A DNA stretch of 20,565 nucleotides, from assembly GCA_029287875.1 (NCBI GenBank), contig JARFQH010000364.1:1-20565 (forward strand), read 5' to 3'. The notes below the pieces were generated by a model. It worked only from the letters and a program-made list of their open reading frames with translations. It was not told where the DNA came from and searched no databases. The position numbers and the translations under genes are program-made. Source of the DNA: Desulfobacteraceae bacterium (GTDB lineage: Bacteria > Desulfobacterota > Desulfobacteria > Desulfobacterales > SG8-13). This document shows positions 15,583-20,565 of this stretch, one piece after another. The stretch's first letter is position 1; each line of letters starts with the position of its first letter.

Positions 15583-16059
15583 TCAGTTAGGTTTGAGTTT
15601 TTTGGTCCAGTTCGTATCGGCTTTTTTTATCTTGGCATCGGTATTCAAGCCAAATTTGAAAGCGCTCCAACGACTCCAGTTAAGGTAAAGCTTTCCATCT
15701 ACAATTTTAAAAGCCTCGGGATTCACTTCGGCGAACTCGCCGGCTGCAAGGGCCGATGCTCAGTAGCCGCCGTACTGCGGCGCGTAACGTTCCGGATCGG
15801 CTTTGAACATGTCGCGATGTTCGGCGTTGGCAAAGTGCCAGCGGGCATCCTGCCAGAGGGTTTCAAATTCGGCGGTCCCCTTCACGGCACGTCCGTCGGT
15901 GAAATAGGCGACGGTGTCATAGCCTTTGATGGCGACGCCGACATCATCGGTGTTGATCGGTATCTTGTGGTTTTCAGCCAGGCCCCATGGTGCCGCTGCC
16001 AGAACCGAGAAAGCGGTCAACAGCATTAAACTGATACTATTTAGCAAGAGTTTTCGCAT
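15583..16059 (-). CDS. Exported YHS-domain protein, probable selenoprotein (in-frame TGA at codon 100)
   Basis: Read through one TGA (15760-15762), this frame gives 158 residues. Residues 1-28 are a signal peptide (MRKLLLNSISLMLLTAFSVL, cleavage near AAA/GLA). The mature part is a YHS-like domain: VAIKGYDTVAYFTDGRAVKG, WHFANAEHRDMFKADPERYA, PQYGGY-U-ASALAAG, then NPEAFKIVDGKLYLNWSR and a basic tail ending at TGA (15583-15585). Family homologues, as I recall them, have Cys in PQYGGYCA, so the TGA replaces Cys. The 58 codons after it keep the frame and family sequence. A SECIS-like hairpin follows (15729-15742). From memory, an annotation family named 'YHS domain-containing (seleno)protein' exists. 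The start has GGAG (16066-16069) with 7-nt spacing. The domain probably binds metal or supports redox work in the periplasm; its function is unknown. A nonsense mutation is the alternative. Confidence 0.82.
15729..15742 (-). promoter_or_regulatory. Candidate bacterial SECIS hairpin
   Basis: On the minus strand, nucleotides 18-31 after the TGA form CGGCG-AGUU-CGCCG: five perfect pairs and a four-base loop with G in second position followed by U. This matches the published general shape of bacterial SECIS elements (short upper stem, G among the first loop bases, loop about 16-37 nt from UGA). A possible lower helix CUU/AAG with a 5-nt bulge extends it. It is coding sequence, as bacterial SECIS elements are. 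Confidence 0.65.
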
Positions 16060-16081
16060 GTCGGATCTCCATAGTATTTTT

Positions 16082-16110
16082 AAAATGCTACCATGACACA
16101 TGGGTGTCAA
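16082..16110 (-). promoter_or_regulatory. Inverted repeat and possible promoter before the YHS gene
   Basis: A perfect inverted repeat TGACAC-ATGG-GTGTCA (16094-16109 on plus) overlaps the kinase stop codon. On the minus strand a consensus TTGACA (16105-16110) is followed after 17 bp by a poor -10 (CATTTT, 16082-16087). It could be an operator/promoter for the YHS gene or a weak terminator for the kinase. Confidence 0.35.
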
Positions 16111-18131
16111 GCGGATCCTGACAATACGATGTCATTGATTTTTTGTGACAGCGCGTTCAGGTCGAACGGTTTCTGAATAAAACCGTCGCAGCCGCTTTTG
16201 ACGATATCGCCGGATTTGCCGTTGAGACCGTAACCGCTCGACAGCAGTACCTTGATGGCCGGATGGACGGCTTTGAGCAGGGTGCAGGTATCTGCGCCGC
16301 TGAGGTCGGGCATGATCAAATCCAAAATGACCAGACTGATGCGGGCGTGATGCCGCTTGCAGATCTGCAGCGCTTCCCGCCCGCCGGCTGCGGTCAACAC
16401 GTCGTAACCGAGCCGTTGCAACATTTGGGAGCCGACCGCGACGACCATCTCCTCGTCGTCCACCAGCAGGACGGTGCCGGCGCCTTTGTACAACGGCTTG
16501 GTTGTGCGGTCATCAGCCGCCACCCGCTTGTCTGTTGCGGGCAAGTTGATGTCGACGGTCGTGCCTTGGCCTTCGACGCTCTCGACGGTGATAAACCCAC
16601 CGTGGTTTTTTACGATGCCATATGCCGAGGCCAAGCCCAGGCCGGTTCCGCGGCCGATCTCCTTGGTCGTGAAGAACGGTTCGAAGATGCGGCTGCGGGT
16701 GGTGGCATCCATACCGATGCCCGTGTCGGTGACAGAGATTTTGACATAGCGGCCGGCGCTAAGCCTGCAGGCCGCAACGGCAGGCGAATCGAGATGGACG
16801 TTTGCCGCTTGAACAGTGAGGATGCCGCTGTCGGGCATGGCCTGCCAGGCGTTTATACATATGTTCAGCAGCACCTGTTCGATCTGGCTGCGGTCGGCTT
16901 CGACGGGCCAGAGATCGGGCTGCAATTCTTCCCGGATGACAATCCCTTTTTGCATGCGGCCGAACATGCGGTTTTTCTCCCGTATTACCGCACCCAGGTC
17001 GAGCGGTTTGACCTCGTACTTGCCCCCACGGGCGAACCCGAGCAACTGCCGCGTCAGATTAGAGGCGCTTCTGATGTGCTCTTCGATTCCCTTGAGATTT
17101 TCGACATGCGGGTGATCGGCGTCGATGTCGACCAGCATGATCGAGGTGCGGCCCTGGATGCCCATCAACAGGTTATTGAAATCATGCGCGATGCCGCCCG
17201 CCAGGGTTCCGATGGCTTCCATTTTCTGGGACTGAAGCAGTTGCTCCTGAAGATTTTTGGTCTCGGTGATGTCGCGCGAGACAACGACGACGCCGACGAT
17301 ATCCCCGTTTTCACCCCTAAAAGGAGAATAGGTGGCCTCCATGAAGCGGTTGCCCATGCCTGCGAAGTCGAACCACAACCGGAAGGTGACCTCTTCTCCG
17401 GCCAGGCAACGGTCGAATCTGGGTTTGATGTCTGTATTGAATCGTTTACGGCCGACCAGGTCCCGCATCGAGCTGCCGATGATCTCGGCGCGCGTTTTGC
17501 AGTGGGCCTTTAAGTAACTGTCGCTGACTGCTTGAAAGATCCCATCACTGTCGATCAACGCCATCAAATCTTTCGAGGTGGCGACGATCTTTTCGTATCT
17601 TCGCAGGGCCTCTTCGGCCAACTTGCGATCGGTAATGTCCATGGCGATACCGGCGAGTCGCACAATCCGCCCCTGCCGGTCACGGATAACGTAGCCCCTG
17701 TCCGATACCCAGCGGACGGAGCCGTCGGGGCGAACGATTCGGTACTCCCGTTTTTCGCTGCCGCCGGTTGCGGCGAGGCGGGCAAAGGATTCATTGGCAA
17801 CCGTCAGGTCATCCGGATGGATACTTTTCGACCATTCTTCGTAACGGTTGTAAAGAGCCTCGGCCGATCTGCCCCAGATGGCCTCATAGGCGGGATTGAC
17901 GTAGATGACCTTCTGCCGGTGCCAGTCAAACAACCAGATCGCCTCGCCGATGGTGTCGATGATTTCACGATGCCATTGTTCATTCCACCGCCAAAATGGT
18001 TCACCTTCTTTCCGCATCCCACCATCTTTCTGAACCGCCGTCTCGGTTCGATCGGGACGGCAGCCCTGCAACTCCCGTTCGAGGGCTTCAACCCGCTGGG
18101 CGAGTTGCTCGTAGGTGGGTCTGTCGGCCAT
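16107..18131 (-). CDS. PAS-PAS hybrid sensor histidine kinase with C-terminal receiver
   Basis: A soluble 674-residue hybrid kinase. It has an N-terminal coiled coil (5-24), PAS1 (about 53-170; IWLFDWHRQKVIYVNPAYEA, closing DITDRKLAEEA) and PAS2 (about 180-292; ALIDSDGIFQAVSDSYLKAH ... VVVSRDITETK). The HisKA domain has His316 in LAGGIAHDFNNLL, which is the NtrB-like H-box. HATPase_c shows LLNICINAWQAM (Asn427), VTDTGIGMD and GTGLGLASAYG. The C-terminal receiver (552-670) has DDE (558-560), phospho-acceptor Asp604 in VILDLIMPDLSG, Ser631 and Lys654. All key residues are present, so intramolecular phosphotransfer is expected. There is no DNA-binding domain, so a further phosphorelay partner or a non-transcriptional output is needed. 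A strong AGGAGG precedes the ATG. The YHS gene follows 47 nt downstream. Confidence 0.94.
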   Translation of the reverse strand: MADRPTYEQLAQRVEALERELQGCRPDRTETAVQKDGGMRKEGEPFWRWNEQWHREIIDTIGEAIWLFDWHRQKVIYVNPAYEAIWGRSAEALYNRYEEWSKSIHPDDLTVANESFARLAATGGSEKREYRIVRPDGSVRWVSDRGYVIRDRQGRIVRLAGIAMDITDRKLAEEALRRYEKIVATSKDLMALIDSDGIFQAVSDSYLKAHCKTRAEIIGSSMRDLVGRKRFNTDIKPRFDRCLAGEEVTFRLWFDFAGMGNRFMEATYSPFRGENGDIVGVVVVSRDITETKNLQEQLLQSQKMEAIGTLAGGIAHDFNNLLMGIQGRTSIMLVDIDADHPHVENLKGIEEHIRSASNLTRQLLGFARGGKYEVKPLDLGAVIREKNRMFGRMQKGIVIREELQPDLWPVEADRSQIEQVLLNICINAWQAMPDSGILTVQAANVHLDSPAVAACRLSAGRYVKISVTDTGIGMDATTRSRIFEPFFTTKEIGRGTGLGLASAYGIVKNHGGFITVESVEGQGTTVDINLPATDKRVAADDRTTKPLYKGAGTVLLVDDEEMVVAVGSQMLQRLGYDVLTAAGGREALQICKRHHARISLVILDLIMPDLSGADTCTLLKAVHPAIKVLLSSGYGLNGKSGDIVKSGCDGFIQKPFDLNALSQKINDIVLSGSA

Positions 18132-18226
18132 GGGGCACCTCCTGATGGAAAACCGTCCAGAACAGAACTTGTTTTAACCGAAAAAGGTCTTTTAATCAGA
18201 TGGTGTTGAATTCGCTTGTCGATTCA

Positions 18227-18246
18227 CGGCATCGAAAAGGATGCCG
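18227..18246. repeat. Perfect 7-bp inverted repeat in the intergenic region
   Basis: CGGCATC-GAAAAG-GATGCCG can form a hairpin in either strand. It lies in the leader of the hybrid kinase and downstream of the large protein gene at 18362. No U-tract follows on either strand, so it is not a typical terminator. Confidence 0.5.
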
Positions 18247-18307
18247 ATGATCTATCTGAAGCGGCGGCGTTAAATCTGCGCCGGCATTTTGCGGGGAGTT
18301 TTAATGA

Positions 18308-18336
18308 CTTATAGCCGATCGACGCCGGAAACGCAA
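18308..18336 (-). promoter_or_regulatory. Possible promoter of the hybrid kinase gene
   Basis: On the minus strand TTGCGT (18331-18336) and TATAAG (18308-18313) are separated by exactly 17 bp. The -10 is good and the -35 matches only TTG. The transcript would have a leader of about 170 nt containing the 18227-18246 hairpin. Confidence 0.35.
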
Positions 18337-18361
18337 TAATGAACTTTTTTTTCGCGAAATC

Positions 18362-20554
18362 TTAGCAGATACTCTGGATGTTTCTCAGGCGGTTGACCAT
18401 GTCGAAAATGTCGGATTCGGCTCGCTTGACGAAATCGTTGAGGGTCGGGGTGCGGTCTTTGTCGAAGGTTGTCACAATACCGGCCAACTTTATTACGACC
18501 GGGGTTTCTTCAATGCTGTAGTCGACGTCGTGGATGCCTTTGAGGATCCGGCTCATGGCGGCCCTGGAATATTTTTCGGTCGTCATCGGCATAAGCGCAA
18601 GGAATTTGTTGCGATCGAGAACGCCGATGATATCGGAACTCCGACAAACCCGCTCCAGGTTGCTCAGCACGAAGTGCATGACGTCACCCCGGTTGATGGT
18701 GCCGGCCGGCAGGGGTTTGGCCGGAGTGACCTTGTAAATTGACAGCATCAACACCGAGAAAGGGGTGTCATAACGGATGGCGCGGTCAATCTCCTTCTCC
18801 AGGATGTAAAGGATACTGTTACGGCTCAAGATGCCTTTCGGCAATGCGGCCTTGATCGCTTTCTCCTCATCCGCCGGTTCGACATCCGAGGGTGCTTCCT
18901 TGACGACAACCTGGCCTTGCACGGCTTCTTTTTCATCGGTCGAGGTGCGCATCTGTTCCATGACGGCGTGCAGCTCGGCCCCGGCGGCGGCATTCTCTTC
19001 AAAGACCCCCGGAACCGCCGGCGGGTTTTCAACCCCGTCGGGTGTTAAGGTATTTTGGCGGGATGCCCAGCGTGACTTCAGTGCCTCGAGGCATTCTTCC
19101 ATGCGTTCGCCCAAACGCTCGGCCACCTTGTGCAGAATTTCGGTACTGAGGTCCTTGCCTTTCAACCTTTCGACCAGGGTTGACTCAATTTTTGAAATCA
19201 GACCCTGCAGGTGCTGGTCTCCCTCCTCACCCTGCTTTTGGGCGGCATCCAGGGCGATTTCCGAGCCGACGCGTTCGATGTAATCGACCAACAGGTCAGA
19301 CAGAACCGTTTCATCCCCCGATCCGCGGCGGATTTCGGAGGCCAGGTAAATCAATTCAGCCGCGCTTTTGGGGTCGCGGTTGACTTCCTCTATGAGGACA
19401 TCGGCCGAAATGCCCAACTGGTCGGCGCTTTTTTCAAGAGCCGTCACCAGGTCTTCGCTCTGCAGTTCTTTTTTCAGCTCACGGGTCAACTGGAGAAACT
19501 CCTGCAACTGCATGCCCTCCTCCAAGAGGGCGGTCTTTATTTTCGGCATCAGTCGCTGCAATTCGCCCGGTTCCGGCACAAGGCGCCGCAGGATCTGCGC
19601 CAGTCGCTGAACAGAAATTTTTCCCTGCTGGTACTCTTCGCGGATGAGTTGAATCAGGACCTGATCTGTGAGCGCCTCTGTTTCCTCCAGGATCTGCCGC
19701 TCCTTTTGGTATACGATCCCTTCGGCCTTGCGGGTCGATATGCCGTCGAGGAGGTTTTTTTTCATTGCAAAGACGGCATCGGCCAGCTCACCGAGGCTAG
19801 GTTTGTCGGTGCCGGAAGACGACCGGTCGATCTCCTCGCGAATTCGCTGCAACTGGGCCATGATGACATCGCCGGACGCGGGGGCACCGGGTTCACCGGA
19901 TGCAGCCGCCGCTTGATCGGCCTCGATTATTTTCCGGGAAGCGCCGGTGGGGCTCTCGATGATGCTTTGAAGCGAGAGAGACTTTTCCAGTTCCTCCATC
20001 AGCACGCTCTCCGCCATCATCCCCAGCACCTCGTCGGTCCCATGCTCGGTCGTACCAGAACCTGAAGCGGTGGAGATCTGCTCAAAAATCCGCCGGTCGA
20101 CGACTTCATCGTCGGCCGTGATCTTCTTGTAGAAGACGTGGTTGATCTTGATGTTGCGGATGCCCAGCTTTTCGCAAGCCGCTTTCATGGCCTCGGCGTT
20201 TGAATATTGGGTGATGTCGTTGAGCACCTCGGCAAATTTGGCCAATTCGGACTCCGCCATCCCTTTTTCGAAGGAGATCGATTGGATGTCGGCTTTTTTA
20301 AAGTGAGTGAGCATTTTGCCGGTGTTGATCCGGTGGTCGAGCGGTTCTTCTTCGATGAAAAACTGTTCTTGATGCATGATCAGGGCGACCGGGGAAAACA
20401 GGGCCAAGCCGTGGGTCGTCGTGTTGTAAAACTCGGAAAGGGCCTGGGCGGTGAACGGGTGATCGATATTGTACATCGCCGACCGGTTGAAGAGCAGGGC
20501 AAAGGCTCTGCCGATTCTGTAGGAAATTTCTTTCGGGAGCTTCTTGACGGTCAT
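18362..20554 (-). CDS. Large signalling protein with degenerate GGDEF-like C-terminus
   Basis: About 730 residues from the ATG at 20554. The frame stays open to the window edge through a TTG at 20563, so the true start may lie outside. The N-terminal 150 residues are a globular domain (YRIGRAFALLFNRSAMYNIDH ... SFEKGMAESELAKFAEVLND) of a kind I associate with HD-GYP or GGDEF-type regulators. Residues about 150-540 are long, charged and helix-rich, probably coiled coil. The last 170 residues resemble a GGDEF fold (LSRNSILYILEKEIDRAIRY ... FSVLMLSI ... VCRSSDIIGVLDRNKFLALM). The signature GGDEF reads as LDRNKF, so cyclase activity is not expected. It may be a c-di-GMP-related scaffold. No membrane segment or signal peptide is visible. 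Confidence 0.85.
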   Translation of the reverse strand: MTVKKLPKEISYRIGRAFALLFNRSAMYNIDHPFTAQALSEFYNTTTHGLALFSPVALIMHQEQFFIEEEPLDHRINTGKMLTHFKKADIQSISFEKGMAESELAKFAEVLNDITQYSNAEAMKAACEKLGIRNIKINHVFYKKITADDEVVDRRIFEQISTASGSGTTEHGTDEVLGMMAESVLMEELEKSLSLQSIIESPTGASRKIIEADQAAAASGEPGAPASGDVIMAQLQRIREEIDRSSSGTDKPSLGELADAVFAMKKNLLDGISTRKAEGIVYQKERQILEETEALTDQVLIQLIREEYQQGKISVQRLAQILRRLVPEPGELQRLMPKIKTALLEEGMQLQEFLQLTRELKKELQSEDLVTALEKSADQLGISADVLIEEVNRDPKSAAELIYLASEIRRGSGDETVLSDLLVDYIERVGSEIALDAAQKQGEEGDQHLQGLISKIESTLVERLKGKDLSTEILHKVAERLGERMEECLEALKSRWASRQNTLTPDGVENPPAVPGVFEENAAAGAELHAVMEQMRTSTDEKEAVQGQVVVKEAPSDVEPADEEKAIKAALPKGILSRNSILYILEKEIDRAIRYDTPFSVLMLSIYKVTPAKPLPAGTINRGDVMHFVLSNLERVCRSSDIIGVLDRNKFLALMPMTTEKYSRAAMSRILKGIHDVDYSIEETPVVIKLAGIVTTFDKDRTPTLNDFVKRAESDIFDMVNRLRNIQSIC

Positions 20555-20565
20555 GGCTGACAACC

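Noticed and set aside
15760..16110. YHS protein as a complete 116-residue gene ending at 15760 and starting at 16110
   Set aside because: The downstream frame continues the family without a shift, and the ATG at 16059 has both a proper Shine-Dalgarno and a signal peptide directly after it.

Overview
This window looks like part of the chromosome of a Gram-negative anaerobe. The best guess is a sulfate-reducer-like deltaproteobacterium (Desulfobacterota, Desulfobacterales type). That is an inference from gene style: PAS/GAF kinases with NarL-type output, a SpoIIE phosphatase, a STAS-like protein, DksA, a FabV reductase and a probable selenoprotein. There is no rRNA or marker gene to prove it. 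I see no tRNA or rRNA, no transposase, no phage gene and no CRISPR array.

Layout. (1) 1-1463, minus strand: a membrane histidine kinase followed by a receiver-type response regulator that runs off the left edge. (2) 1577-4041, plus strand: a small Lys-rich protein, then a PAS-PAS-HisKA_3 kinase overlapping its LuxR/NarL-type regulator, which starts at TTG. Nested palindromes follow the regulator. (3) 4261-6384, plus strand: a run of small regulatory proteins. They are a Cys-rich ORF, a receiver with Glu in place of the phospho-acceptor Asp, a STAS-like domain, DksA and a degenerate PilZ-like protein. (4) 6704-8524: an orphan PAS-GAF-HisKA_3 kinase. (5) 8564-8719: a coding remnant without a start, then proA (proline biosynthesis). 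(6) 13463-10202, minus strand: a GAF-SpoIIE phosphatase, a small membrane-anchored protein and a FabV-type enoyl reductase. (7) 13684-15570, plus strand: a class III cyclase-like protein with TolB-like and TPR regions. (8) 20554-15583, minus strand: a large protein with a degenerate GGDEF-like end, a PAS-PAS hybrid histidine kinase, and an exported YHS-domain protein.

The most interesting item is the YHS protein. Its frame is interrupted by one TGA exactly where homologues carry Cys (...YGGY-[TGA]-A...). The frame then continues for 58 more codons of recognisable YHS-family sequence. A 5-bp hairpin with an AGUU loop lies 18-31 nt after the TGA, which is the right place for a bacterial SECIS. 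The best reading is a selenoprotein that a standard gene caller would truncate at 15760.

Overall the region is dense in signal transduction: four histidine kinases, three separate receiver proteins plus one fused receiver, a PP2C phosphatase, a STAS-like protein, a cyclase homologue, and degenerate PilZ and GGDEF modules. Only two metabolic genes (proA, fabV) are interspersed. Several signalling modules lack catalytic or phospho-acceptor residues and probably act as binding or scaffold domains.
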